DNA of 38,081 nucleotides, from NCBI GenBank assembly GCA_034722175.1, contig JAYENR010000184.1, positions 1 to 38,081 of the forward strand, read 5' to 3'. A program made the translations under genes and the position numbers. The stretch's first letter is position 1; each line of letters begins with the position of its first letter. The stretch comes from Thiomicrorhabdus sp034722175. GTDB taxonomy: Bacteria; Pseudomonadota; Gammaproteobacteria; Thiomicrospirales; Thiomicrospiraceae. Shown here in pieces: positions 25,553-34,095 of this stretch. A model generated the notes under the pieces. That model was not told the origin of the DNA. It searched no databases and saw only the letters and a program-made list of their open reading frames with translations.

Positions 25553-26617
25553 ATGGCAGAGCTACAAAACGACCGTTTTTTACGTGCACTTCTTAAAGAA
25601 CCTGTAGACCGCACCCCCGTATGGATGATGCGTCAAGCAGGTCGTTATCTGCCAGAGTACCGTGCAACCCGTGCTAAGGCCGGCTCATTTATGGACCTTT
25701 GTAAAAACAAAGAATTAGCAAGTGAAGTGACCCTTCAACCACTTGCACGTTACCCTTTAGATGCGGCGATCTTGTTCTCGGACATTCTGACGATTCCTGA
25801 TGCAATGGGACTAGAGTTACGTTTTGCAGAAGGTGAAGGCCCTATCTTTGATAAGCCAATCAAAACGCAAGCCGATGTTGATCGCTTATTTGTACCAGAT
25901 ATGGGCTCAGACTTAGGTTACGTGATGGATGCGGTCAGCACGATTCGTAAAGACCTAAACGGCAGCGTGCCACTAATTGGTTTCTCTGGCAGCCCATGGA
26001 CATTAGCAACTTACATGGTTGAGGGTGGTTCAAGTAAACAGTTTGGTAAAGTCAAAGGCATGATGTTTGACCAGCCTAAAATGATGCATCAGATTTTAGA
26101 TGTATTAGCGGATTCAGTAACCGCCTACCTAAATGCGCAAATTGAAGCAGGTGCACAAGCAGTACAGATTTTTGACACTTGGGGTGGACTCTTAACACCT
26201 CGCGACTACAAAGCGTTCTCTTTGGACTATATGGCTAAAATTGTAGACGGTCTAATCAAAGAGAAAGATGGTCGCAAAGTGCCATGTATTTTATATACCA
26301 AAGGTGGCGGGCAGTGGTTGCCACAAATGGCCGACGCAGGTGCGGACTGTTTAGGTATCGACTGGACAATGGATATGGCAGATGCTCGTGCCCAAGTTGG
26401 TGACCGTGTTGCCCTGCAAGGGAATATGGATCCAACCATTCTTTATGCGTCACCAGAACGCATTCGTGAAGAAGTGGAAACCGTTCTTGCCAGCTACGGT
26501 AAAGGAGAAGGCCACGTCTTTAACCTTGGTCACGGTATTCACCCTGGAATTGATCCAGAAAACGTGGATGCGTTCATCAATGCCGTTGTTGATTACAGCC
26601 CAAAATACCACGCTTAA
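25553..26617 (+). CDS. hemE: Uroporphyrinogen decarboxylase
   Basis: The 354-residue enzyme has the family opening RALLKEPVDRTPVWMMRQAG RYLPEYR, the SDILTIPDAMG active-site segment with the catalytic Asp, GFSGSPWTLATYMVEGG and GHGIHPGIDPENV. It removes four carboxyl groups from uroporphyrinogen III to give coproporphyrinogen III in heme synthesis. AAGGA eight bases before the ATG is a good ribosome site, and a strong terminator follows directly, so the gene is transcribed alone. Confidence 0.97.
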   Translation: MAELQNDRFLRALLKEPVDRTPVWMMRQAGRYLPEYRATRAKAGSFMDLCKNKELASEVTLQPLARYPLDAAILFSDILTIPDAMGLELRFAEGEGPIFDKPIKTQADVDRLFVPDMGSDLGYVMDAVSTIRKDLNGSVPLIGFSGSPWTLATYMVEGGSSKQFGKVKGMMFDQPKMMHQILDVLADSVTAYLNAQIEAGAQAVQIFDTWGGLLTPRDYKAFSLDYMAKIVDGLIKEKDGRKVPCILYTKGGGQWLPQMADAGADCLGIDWTMDMADARAQVGDRVALQGNMDPTILYASPERIREEVETVLASYGKGEGHVFNLGHGIHPGIDPENVDAFINAVVDYSPKYHA

Positions 26618-26637
26618 ACGCTTAATTTATCGGCAAT

Positions 26638-26677
26638 AAAAAAGGCTCCGTTTCAAATCAGAAACGGAGCCTTTTTT
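26638..26677. terminator. Bidirectional rho-independent terminator after hemE
   Basis: AAAAAAGGCTCCGTTTC and GAAACGGAGCCTTTTTT form a perfect 17-bp stem with loop AAATCA. A and T runs on both sides let it serve hemE and the convergent EAL-HDOD gene. Confidence 0.95.
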
Positions 26678-26695
26678 GTCTCAAGTTAAAAACTT

Positions 26696-27901
26696 CTAGA
26701 TATCTAAAACATTATCCGCAAACTTCATCGCCTGCAAATACAGGGACGACATCTCTGTGGCAGTTACGTTAGCAGGGATATCAAAGTCCGTTTTCCCTTT
26801 TTCTAAGCAACGGGCAGCATTCAACGTTCTTCCTAAACACCCTTCGCACTTCAATAACGCTTGCTGGACATCTTTTGATAGGCTCATACTGGACAGTAAC
26901 TCAGGTAGCTCAGCATCCATAATGGCATCTAAACTAGAGAATAACCCAACTGTAAAATAGGTCTCTTTTGGAAAGTCACCAATTTTTTCACCTGCCAACT
27001 CACAAAACTTGGCACGCGTTAACGAAGTTGAGAATAACTCCATTGGCTTATCATCAATTCCAGACAGTGCCATCATGCTTGCCCAACTTTGAAGACGCTC
27101 CAAACCAAAACGCATCACCGCATCATGGATGGAACTGATCTCAAATCGACCATCCGTCGTATGTGATGCAAATTTCAGTAATTTTTGACTTAAGGCAACG
27201 TCTTTACTAATACTATCTGAAAGCGTACGCATGCCAATATCAGGATCATAAACACTGGCCAATAGATCTAATACGGCTAACTTATTGGTTGGCAGACGTT
27301 TACCCTGAATAATTTTAGGCCGCGCAAAAAAGTAACCTTGAAAATAATCAAAACCAAGATTTTTGCAAAAGTCGTATTGCTCTTGAGTTTCTACTTTTTC
27401 TGCCAGCAGAAGAATGCCTTTGGCTTTTAAACTAGCCGCATGTTTGGTTAATTCACCTGACCCTACATCTAAAATGTCGACCTTAATAATATCCGCAAAC
27501 TCTTCAAGCGGCTTTAGCTCAGGATTAAAGACATAATCATCTAAAGCGATCGTAAAACCCTTAGCTCTTAATTGCTTAAGTGAACTGATCAGTTTTGGAG
27601 TGACCTTAACGTCTTCCAGAACCTCTATAACAATATGTTTTCGAGGGAAGAAAGATTGATACTCGGGGTTTAGTAAACCATCGGTGAAATTGATAAACGC
27701 CTTATGTTCACCCACAACCTCTTGAATGCCGATGTCACCAAACGCACTCAACATGACGTGAGCAGAGGCACTATCTCCTCCTAAAATAACCGCCTTATTA
27801 TCTTTTTGATTACTTCTAAACAATAATTCATAAGCAAATAACTCCATCTTGCGATTAAAGATCGGTTGCCTACCTACAAATACATCTACCAACTCTGCCA
27901 T
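26696..27901 (-). CDS. EAL-HDOD signalling protein (YuxH/CdgJ type)
   Basis: The 401-residue protein has an N-terminal EAL-like domain (VGRQPIFNRKMELFAYELLF; E25-L-L replaces EAL), with IVIEVLED, IALDDYVF and LAEKVET further on, and a C-terminal HDOD domain from about residue 200 (LPTNKLAVLDLLASVYDPDI onward). Proteins of this architecture usually bind or weakly hydrolyse cyclic di-GMP and affect motility or virulence. Most metal-ligand positions of EAL look conserved but DDFG is DDYV, so catalysis is doubtful. The HDOD module here lacks a metal centre by family rule and serves as a protein-interaction part. It is transcribed toward hemE and separated from it by the shared terminator. Confidence 0.88.
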   Translation of the reverse strand: MAELVDVFVGRQPIFNRKMELFAYELLFRSNQKDNKAVILGGDSASAHVMLSAFGDIGIQEVVGEHKAFINFTDGLLNPEYQSFFPRKHIVIEVLEDVKVTPKLISSLKQLRAKGFTIALDDYVFNPELKPLEEFADIIKVDILDVGSGELTKHAASLKAKGILLLAEKVETQEQYDFCKNLGFDYFQGYFFARPKIIQGKRLPTNKLAVLDLLASVYDPDIGMRTLSDSISKDVALSQKLLKFASHTTDGRFEISSIHDAVMRFGLERLQSWASMMALSGIDDKPMELFSTSLTRAKFCELAGEKIGDFPKETYFTVGLFSSLDAIMDAELPELLSSMSLSKDVQQALLKCEGCLGRTLNAARCLEKGKTDFDIPANVTATEMSSLYLQAMKFADNVLDI

Positions 27902-27963
27902 GCTTGATTCTCATATTGTTAAGCTCATACAATTAATATGTATTAAGACTTATATAATACATC

Positions 27964-28233
27964 TTATACTGCCTTAAATTCATCCGGCATATCAATATCT
28001 TCGTCATTAAAGAGGAATTTTTGCATCTCTTCTTGTAAAAAGCTTCGTGCCTTAGGATCTAAACTTGATAGACGATACTCATTAATCAGAATCGTCTGCT
28101 GAGCCAACCACTGTTTCCATGCTTCTTTTGAAATATTGTCATAGACCTTCTGACCTAACTCACCCGGGAAAGGGGCAAAATCTAACCCTTCCATCTCTTC
28201 ACCCATTTTTAAGCAATTAACCATTCTTGACAT
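27964..28233 (-). CDS. yggX: Fe(2+)-trafficking / oxidative damage protection protein
   Basis: The 89-residue protein matches YggX along its length: MSRMVNCLKMGEEMEGLDFA, PGELGQKVY, ISKEAWKQWLAQQTILINEY and the acidic LFNDEDIDMPDEF tail. It has the single conserved cysteine near the N-terminus (C7). In enterobacteria YggX protects iron-sulfur clusters from superoxide. Its start lies 17 bp inside the end of mutY, so the two genes are translationally coupled, as in E. coli. MutY is itself an iron-sulfur protein, so the pairing fits. Confidence 0.96.
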   Translation of the reverse strand: MSRMVNCLKMGEEMEGLDFAPFPGELGQKVYDNISKEAWKQWLAQQTILINEYRLSSLDPKARSFLQEEMQKFLFNDEDIDMPDEFKAV

Positions 28234-29272
28234 GTTCGTTCTCCAATTGACTTAACAAGGATTTAACCGGTGCTGGCAACCCTAACTGCAAAGCCTGTGT
28301 AAAAGTGTGCCACTGACCATTCCACTCTACTGGTGCTTCTTGAACCAGTTTAACGGGCTCAATATCCAAGTGATAATGACTAAAGGTGTGACGAAATTCC
28401 TTCCATTTTACCAAACTCGACTGTAATGCCGAATCTGTTTCTTTGCAAGGATTGAATGCTTGCGTTAAATCATCTAAAGAATCAAACTGTGGCAAACTCC
28501 ACAGGCCACCCCAAATGCCTTTCTGTGGGCGCTGCTCTAACCAAATTTGATCTTGAGAGTTTAATAACATTAATAAGCTAGCCTGCTTAACAGGCTTCAC
28601 TTTTTTAGGTTTTGAAAACGGAAAGTCTGTAACTCGATTCTGCTGAAATGCCTGACAACTTATTTTTACCGGACATTTTTCACAGGCAGGTTTAGAGCGA
28701 GTGCATAGGGTCGCTCCCAAATCCATAATCGCTTGAGTGTAATCGTCAAAACGCTGTTCAGGAGTATAGCTTTCTGCCTCTAGCCAAAGTCGGTTTTCAA
28801 TAACCTTATTACCCGGCCAACCCTCAACCGCCAAATAACGACTTAAAACTCGTTTTACATTGCCATCTAAAATCGCATAACGTTGTTTTAAGGCCATCGA
28901 TAAAATCGCCCCCGCCGTTGAGCGCCCAATACCTGGCAAAGCGAGAATTTCATCAAACGATTCAGGAAAAACACCATTATGCTGTTGCCGAATCAATTGA
29001 GCAGCTTTATGCAAGTTACGGCCACGAGCGTAATACCCCAGGCCTGACCAGAATGCCAAAACATCTTCTTGTTGAGCATCTGCGAGCGATAACAAAGTCG
29101 GGAAACGCTGCATAAAACGCTGATAATAAGGAATTACCGTCTTAACTTGAGTCTGTTGCAACATGATTTCAGACACCCAAACGCGGTATGCCGTTTGCTG
29201 TTGTTGCCACGGTAAATCGTGACGACCATGCTGATCAAACCAGCTCAATATTTTTTGTGAAAAATCGTTCAT
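28217..29272 (-). CDS. mutY: Adenine DNA glycosylase
   Basis: The 351-residue enzyme has catalytic E35 (SEIMLQQTQV), the helix-hairpin-helix LPGIGRSTAGAILSM, catalytic D136 (AILDGNVKRV) and the 4Fe-4S ligands C190, C197, C200 and C206. The C-terminal NUDIX-like domain (KGIWGGLWSLPQF) recognises 8-oxoguanine. It removes adenine mispaired with 8-oxoG. The length matches E. coli MutY (350). CAGGCCTG is at 29039-29046. The upstream gap toward trmB carries a degenerate MITE-like element. Confidence 0.97.
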   Translation of the reverse strand: MNDFSQKILSWFDQHGRHDLPWQQQQTAYRVWVSEIMLQQTQVKTVIPYYQRFMQRFPTLLSLADAQQEDVLAFWSGLGYYARGRNLHKAAQLIRQQHNGVFPESFDEILALPGIGRSTAGAILSMALKQRYAILDGNVKRVLSRYLAVEGWPGNKVIENRLWLEAESYTPEQRFDDYTQAIMDLGATLCTRSKPACEKCPVKISCQAFQQNRVTDFPFSKPKKVKPVKQASLLMLLNSQDQIWLEQRPQKGIWGGLWSLPQFDSLDDLTQAFNPCKETDSALQSSLVKWKEFRHTFSHYHLDIEPVKLVQEAPVEWNGQWHTFTQALQLGLPAPVKSLLSQLENEHVKNG

Positions 29273-29295
29273 TTTTAAACACTAAAGGCTTTCTA

Positions 29296-29379
29296 GAGAC
29301 CTTACACGAATGGGGTACAAGAAAAAATGAGGAAGAATTTAACCATTTTGGGCCGTAGAACCACTTGTGCGAAGGTCTC
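29296..29379. repeat. Shortened MITE-like repeat between mutY and trmB
   Basis: The 84-bp element starts GAGACCTTACACGAATGGGG and ends CACTTGTGCGAAGGTCTC; the ends are imperfect inverted repeats. It shares the core ATGAGGAAGAATTT and AACCATTTT with the larger element at 33936-34092 but lacks its middle about 70 bp. I see no matching target duplication. Confidence 0.65.
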
Positions 29380-29471
29380 TCTTATAAGATGCGTTATACT
29401 ATACCGAAATTTTACCCTTAAAGACCTTATGTTATTCAGGTCTTCAACATTAATAGCTTAGACTTAATATC

Positions 29472-30212
29472 ATGACTGAACAGACTACTGAAAACCCAAC
29501 CGCTGACAACAAACCTGACGTTCTAGACGAAAATAAACGCCGCATTAAAAGCTTTGTGTTACGTCAAGGCCGTATGTCGCAATCACAGCAACGTGCTATG
29601 GACAATCTCTGGCCGAAATTTGGTTTAGAAGTTGAAAATGAACTTTTAGACTTGGATCAGGTGTTTGGTCGTAAAGATGCGCCAACGATTGTGGAAATTG
29701 GTTTTGGTATGGGAACCAGCTTAGTTGCAATGGCGGAAGCCAATCCGCATCAGAACTACATCGGGATTGAAGTCCATCGACCAGGTGTCGGGGCTTTATT
29801 AAAGTTGGTTGAAGAGAAAGGGTTAACCAATATCCGAGTGTTTAATCATGATGCGATTGAAGTATTACAACAACGTATTCCTAAAAACAGCTTGGCGGGG
29901 GTTTACCTGTTCTTCCCTGATCCATGGCATAAGAAACGTCATAACAAACGTCGTATTGTTCAGCCTGCGTTTGCACAGGCTATTGCTAGTCACTTAAAAG
30001 TCGGCGGACACTTTCACATGGCAACCGATTGGGAAGATTATGCTGAACATATGATGGAAGTAATGAGTGCAGCAGCAGACTTTAATAATACTCAACAAGC
30101 GGGTGAATATACCCCTCGTCCAGATTACCGTCCTTTAACTAAGTTTGAAGCTCGTGGACATCGATTAGGCCACGGTGTTTGGGACCTGATCTTTGAGAAA
30201 AAAGAAGCTTAA
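29472..30212 (+). CDS. trmB: tRNA (guanine-N7-)-methyltransferase
   Basis: The 246-residue enzyme has the SAM-binding motif IVEIGFGMGTSLVAMAEANP, the family mark FPDPWHKKRHNKRRIVQPAF and the terminal TKFEARGHRLGHGVWDLIFE. It makes m7G at position 46 of tRNA variable loops. The N-terminal 40 residues (TEQTTENPTADNKPDVLDEN) are polar and probably disordered. It points away from mutY-yggX, with which homologues cluster in other gammaproteobacteria. Confidence 0.96.
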   Translation: MTEQTTENPTADNKPDVLDENKRRIKSFVLRQGRMSQSQQRAMDNLWPKFGLEVENELLDLDQVFGRKDAPTIVEIGFGMGTSLVAMAEANPHQNYIGIEVHRPGVGALLKLVEEKGLTNIRVFNHDAIEVLQQRIPKNSLAGVYLFFPDPWHKKRHNKRRIVQPAFAQAIASHLKVGGHFHMATDWEDYAEHMMEVMSAAADFNNTQQAGEYTPRPDYRPLTKFEARGHRLGHGVWDLIFEKKEA

Positions 30213-30222
30213 AACTCTTTCA

Positions 30223-30249
30223 GAAGCTAAGCGGTTCTAACTTAGCTTC
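30223..30249. terminator. Hairpin between convergent trmB and asmA, possible terminator
   Basis: GAAGCTAAG and CTTAGCTTC form a 9-bp stem with loop CGGTTCTAA. A T-rich but broken tract follows on the plus strand. Position between convergent genes supports a role. Confidence 0.45.
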
Positions 30250-30300
30250 ATCAACCTCTTTTAAACCACCTTGCTTGCCCCTAAGCCTATCCAATAAAAC

Positions 30301-32496
30301 CTACTGTAACAACGCCTTTAATTGACTAATTAATCTCTGCTGATTACCTGGGTCATTGATTAAGGACTGTAAATTTACCGACCACTGAGCTTTTTCCAAA
30401 GGCCCTTTATAAGAAACAGGAACCAACACCCCTTTCAAATGTTTTAAACTTTCTGGTGGTTGAGTTACCCGTAACTTTAGTGTGCTATTAATGCTCGCTT
30501 TATTCAAATCAACCGACCCAAACCCACTGCCTGAAAAACGTTGGCTTTCGACACTGAATTGTTTGGCTTTATAGATTCCTTTATCAATCAAACCCTTCAA
30601 AACCAAAGAGTGATAAGGCGTTTTATCTTTATAGGTCGATTCTTGTCCTGCCAATAGCTTTTCGATATCCATTCCATAAAAATGTCCTTTAGCTGAATTA
30701 ACCGTAAATTCACCTTTAAGGTTCTGAATCAAAACTTGTTGATTACTCCCCAAAGTATGCAATTTAAAGTGCGTGTTTAAAGCGCCATCAATCGGCTTTA
30801 TCTGCCAACCTGCTTCTAAAAATGCACCCATCTCAATATCGTTTAATTGACCATACCATTGATAGGCAGGAGTCTCGCCATTCACATCCATCTCTAACTT
30901 AGAAGCCAATTTACCTTTATAAAGTTTGGCATCAAACGGCGCTAACTGTAGTTGGCCTTGTTTAGCCTGCAACTCAATATCCACCTCGGTCAAAGTGAGT
31001 CCGTTTACGGTGAGATTTGCGAGCTTGAGCTGACCATTGGCATTCATCCCTTTTAGGGTCCTTACTGGAACGGCTAAAGGTAAATAGGTGGCATCTTTAT
31101 CAATTTGAGTTTGAACAGGCCTGGTCAATTTATTATCCGACTCTACTGGCTTTTTCTCTTCAGGGATCAAAAGTTGCTCTAAAAAACCATCATTAGCTCT
31201 TGCCTGATAACGATCTAAATTCAGTTTATTAATGGAAATATCGAACAGGTATTGAGACTCATCTGCCATCCCCTCGTGCCAAATATCACCTTGAATATTG
31301 GTTTCATCAATATTCACATCAATCTGATTAAATGCCCACTTTTGGTCCGTCAAATGCCAATCAAACTGGCCATTTAATGAAGTCAAAGCCGTTTCATCTA
31401 CAAATCCTGGAAGGGGCAATCCTAAATGACGCCCCCATAGAGGTGCATTGATCCCTGCAATAGAAAAAGAGCCTTTTAACTCAGGGGTTGTGCCTACTCT
31501 GCCAGAAAAAGAGGTTTCTATTTTTGAACCTAGGGTTTGAAACAATAACTTTTCAGCCGTGATCTGTTCATTTAATAAATCCAATACAAATCTTTGACCT
31601 TCCGTGACTAAACGCATCTCTGGAACCTGTTGTTCCTCAGGCAATTTGATATTGAAAATCCCTTGCCAATCAATCACTTGCCACTTCATAAAATCTTCAC
31701 TGATATCCATATTGGCAGTGACATCAAAACGATAGTCTTGATCATAGCGTGCATTGTTATATTCAAAATCACTACGGACTTGAAACGGCTGCCCTAAGGT
31801 AACATCAAACGCCAGCAGGTTTAAGTTGGTAATAAACCCATGATGATCAATACGTCGATCATGATATTCAAAGGCACCCTGCTTAATAATTAAACTATCA
31901 AAATGCCACTCGGTATGTGCAGCAGCATCCGCTTCAGCACTGACATCTGCACCTTGATGCCCTGTAAATCGCAAGCTTTGTTTAAAGTTTTCTATGTCTT
32001 GGGCTGTTGCGATGGCCGACTCCCTTTGCCACTGCTCTAGCAATGGTTCAGTTATCATTGCCAAACTCTCTAAACTCTGCCAGTTATGCCCTTTGTCATC
32101 ATGCAATAAGCTCAGTTTCGGTTCGATTAACTCTAACCCTTTAATCGTCAATCTTTTATTAATCAACAACTCCCACATCGAAAGCTCTGCTTGAACCTGC
32201 TTGATCGACAGAAGGTCTTCTTGTTCAAAACGCTCAACAATCTTCTGTGAATTTTTAAGAGCCATATCACCCGCACTGAATGAAAATGGAAAGATCGAAA
32301 CATCAATCGCACCCTCAATCTTAAATTCGTGACCGGTTCGTTGTGAGACTTCCTGTTCGATCTGCGGTTTATACTGGTTAAAATCGATCAAGCTAATGGC
32401 TCCAGCAAAAGCCAAAAATAACAGCACAGGAATAATGGCAAGCACCATCGTCAAACGTTTGCTCCACTTCCATGTAGGCACGGTTATATGTTTCAT
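30301..32496 (-). CDS. asmA: AsmA-family protein
   Basis: The 731-residue protein has one N-terminal membrane segment (LTMVLAIIPVLLFLAFAGAI, about 15-35) followed by the AsmA start FNQYKPQIEQEVSQRTGHEF, a long beta-rich periplasmic part, and the C-terminal AsmA domain (LKGEFTVNSAKGHFYGMDIE, VDLNKASINSTLKLRVTQ). Such proteins are thought to form bridges that carry phospholipid between the two membranes. The length exceeds E. coli AsmA (617). Its start lies 12 bp after the end of the GGDEF gene, so both share a transcript. CAGGCCTG at 31116 codes Arg-Pro-Val. Confidence 0.9.
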   Translation of the reverse strand: MKHITVPTWKWSKRLTMVLAIIPVLLFLAFAGAISLIDFNQYKPQIEQEVSQRTGHEFKIEGAIDVSIFPFSFSAGDMALKNSQKIVERFEQEDLLSIKQVQAELSMWELLINKRLTIKGLELIEPKLSLLHDDKGHNWQSLESLAMITEPLLEQWQRESAIATAQDIENFKQSLRFTGHQGADVSAEADAAAHTEWHFDSLIIKQGAFEYHDRRIDHHGFITNLNLLAFDVTLGQPFQVRSDFEYNNARYDQDYRFDVTANMDISEDFMKWQVIDWQGIFNIKLPEEQQVPEMRLVTEGQRFVLDLLNEQITAEKLLFQTLGSKIETSFSGRVGTTPELKGSFSIAGINAPLWGRHLGLPLPGFVDETALTSLNGQFDWHLTDQKWAFNQIDVNIDETNIQGDIWHEGMADESQYLFDISINKLNLDRYQARANDGFLEQLLIPEEKKPVESDNKLTRPVQTQIDKDATYLPLAVPVRTLKGMNANGQLKLANLTVNGLTLTEVDIELQAKQGQLQLAPFDAKLYKGKLASKLEMDVNGETPAYQWYGQLNDIEMGAFLEAGWQIKPIDGALNTHFKLHTLGSNQQVLIQNLKGEFTVNSAKGHFYGMDIEKLLAGQESTYKDKTPYHSLVLKGLIDKGIYKAKQFSVESQRFSGSGFGSVDLNKASINSTLKLRVTQPPESLKHLKGVLVPVSYKGPLEKAQWSVNLQSLINDPGNQQRLISQLKALLQ

Positions 32497-32508
32497 AAAC
32501 CCACTCTC

Positions 32509-33876
32509 TTAATCATCCAAACCACCTAAAAAATCATCATAGTTATTACTTTGCGGGTTGTTACGACTCTCAGTGATGACACTCACCACTTCATCGGACT
32601 CTAACACCTCACTCAACCAGCTGCCGTGCATCCAGTCACAACGATAACTCTTTAAAAACGCTTGCTGATCGGCCGAGTTAACCCCGTAGGCCACCACTTT
32701 TTTATTTAAGGTATGACCTAAGTTCAACACCGCTTCTGCCAAGGCTTCCATGGAGCGGTTTTGTAGCATGTTTTGTACAAATAAGGTACTTAAATGGAGC
32801 TGATTGATCGGCCAATCATGCAGCTGCTGTAAAGACCACTGACCACTGGCAAAATCTTGTACCGCTAACTCACAACCCAACCTATCTAAAGCTTTCAATT
32901 GTTGCTGAACGGCAAAACGGTTAGAATTTAAACAACGCTCATTCATCGCTAAAATCAACTGCTCAGGAGAAACTTCATAGCGATCTAACTGGTCTTCTAA
33001 CCAATCCACTAAATTACGTTGCTGAAAGTGACCCGGCCTCATATCAACAATCACAGGAATATCCAAACCCAGTTCATTAATCTCTTCCAAAAACTTCAAA
33101 CTGGCTTTCACCATCCATCGCCCTAATTTAACACCTAGCTGAGATTCATCACTGATGGCATTCAACTCTTCGGGTTCAAGTTCTTGCAGAGCTGAATCTT
33201 CACCTTTAATGACAGCATGTAATGCCACCACCTGCTGCGATTGGGTACTAAAAACAGGTTTGAATTTTAGTTCAAAACCATCGTGACGTAAGGCAGTGCG
33301 AATTTTATTTTGTAGATTTTGACGGCGTTGAATCTGTCGTGTCATCTCTGGGTTATATAACACCGACTGATTTCGACCAGAGTGTTTAGCACGGTACATT
33401 GCCAGATCTGCCAACCCCAAAAGGGTATCTATTTGTGTGCCATCTTGAGGGTAACGAGAAATACCAATTGAAGCCCCAATATCGGCTTCACCGGCTTTTA
33501 AAGGAATCGTTTCAGCTAATGAATCAATCATGCGCTGAGCGATCAATTCTAATTTAGCAAACGACTCAGGGGCTTGAATCAACGCAACAAACTCATCCCC
33601 CCCCAGACGCCCGATCATATCAGGGAATTCATGATTTAAATCGACCTCTTGCAATAGACGACGAGCAACATCCATTAACAGCTCATCCCCCGCTTCATGC
33701 CCCAAAGTATCATTAACCCATTTAAAACGGTCTAAATCGATAAAAAAGATCGCTTTAGGTGAAGGCGTTTCCGCTTCTTCCGAAGTCGCAATCGACAATT
33801 GCGTTGCCTGCATCCAGCCAGAACGATTGGGTAATTGGGTAAGGGGATCAAGTTGAAGTAAAGAGTCGAGTTTCAT
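32509..33876 (-). CDS. Diguanylate cyclase-type GGDEF protein with degenerate EAL domain
   Basis: I take the ATG at 33876 (455 residues, starting MKLDSLLQLDPLTQLPNRSG) as the start. A longer frame reaches 34077 but its first 50 or so codons lie in an inserted repeat. GGDEF is intact at 92-96 (GRLGGDEFVAL) with FFIDLDRFKWVNDTLGH ahead, so cyclic di-GMP synthesis is likely. The inhibitory I-site RxxD is EFPD here, so product inhibition is probably lost. The EAL part from about residue 195 is degenerate: EALVRW is HAVIKG, DDFGTG is QDFASG and AEGVET is AYGVNS; hydrolysis is not expected, but binding may remain. No sensor domain or membrane segment is seen. The tail is acidic (DDFLGGLDD). It is cotranscribed with asmA. 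Confidence 0.88.
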   Translation of the reverse strand: MKLDSLLQLDPLTQLPNRSGWMQATQLSIATSEEAETPSPKAIFFIDLDRFKWVNDTLGHEAGDELLMDVARRLLQEVDLNHEFPDMIGRLGGDEFVALIQAPESFAKLELIAQRMIDSLAETIPLKAGEADIGASIGISRYPQDGTQIDTLLGLADLAMYRAKHSGRNQSVLYNPEMTRQIQRRQNLQNKIRTALRHDGFELKFKPVFSTQSQQVVALHAVIKGEDSALQELEPEELNAISDESQLGVKLGRWMVKASLKFLEEINELGLDIPVIVDMRPGHFQQRNLVDWLEDQLDRYEVSPEQLILAMNERCLNSNRFAVQQQLKALDRLGCELAVQDFASGQWSLQQLHDWPINQLHLSTLFVQNMLQNRSMEALAEAVLNLGHTLNKKVVAYGVNSADQQAFLKSYRCDWMHGSWLSEVLESDEVVSVITESRNNPQSNNYDDFLGGLDD

Positions 33877-33935
33877 AATATCTATTGTAGTAGTTTTCGG
33901 TTTTGATTGGAAAAATCTGCTTCTACTATCTATTT

Positions 33936-34092
33936 GAGACCTTTGCACGAGTGGGGTGCGAAAAAAATGAGGAAAAATTTGCCTGATTGCGACGGAAAAC
34001 GTGGTGAATAGCCAGCTATTCACAAGTTTTTCAACAAAAATCTGGTGAATTTTAACCATTTTTATTCGTGCATTCACTCGTGCATAGGTCTC
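33936..34092. mobile_element. MITE-like element with 18-bp terminal inverted repeats
   Basis: The 157-bp element has ends GAGACCTTTGCACGAGTG and CACTCGTGCATAGGTCTC, which match at 17 of 18 positions when inverted. TATTT on both sides (33931-33935 and 34093-34097) looks like a 5-bp target duplication. An inner hairpin GTGAATAGC/GCTATTCAC lies at 34004-34023. It has no transposase, and it touches the hemW stop codon at one end and supplies a spurious coding extension to the GGDEF gene at the other. Confidence 0.8.
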
Positions 34093-34095
34093 TAT

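Noticed and set aside
27938..27962. ATGTATTA/TAATACAT hairpin between yggX and the EAL-HDOD gene as terminator
   Set aside because: The stem is entirely AT-rich apart from one GC pair and has no T tract; too weak to call.
33877..34077. N-terminal extension of about 67 residues on the GGDEF gene
   Set aside because: Most of it lies in the 157-bp MITE, and the protein from the ATG at 33876 already has a complete start of the GGDEF domain.
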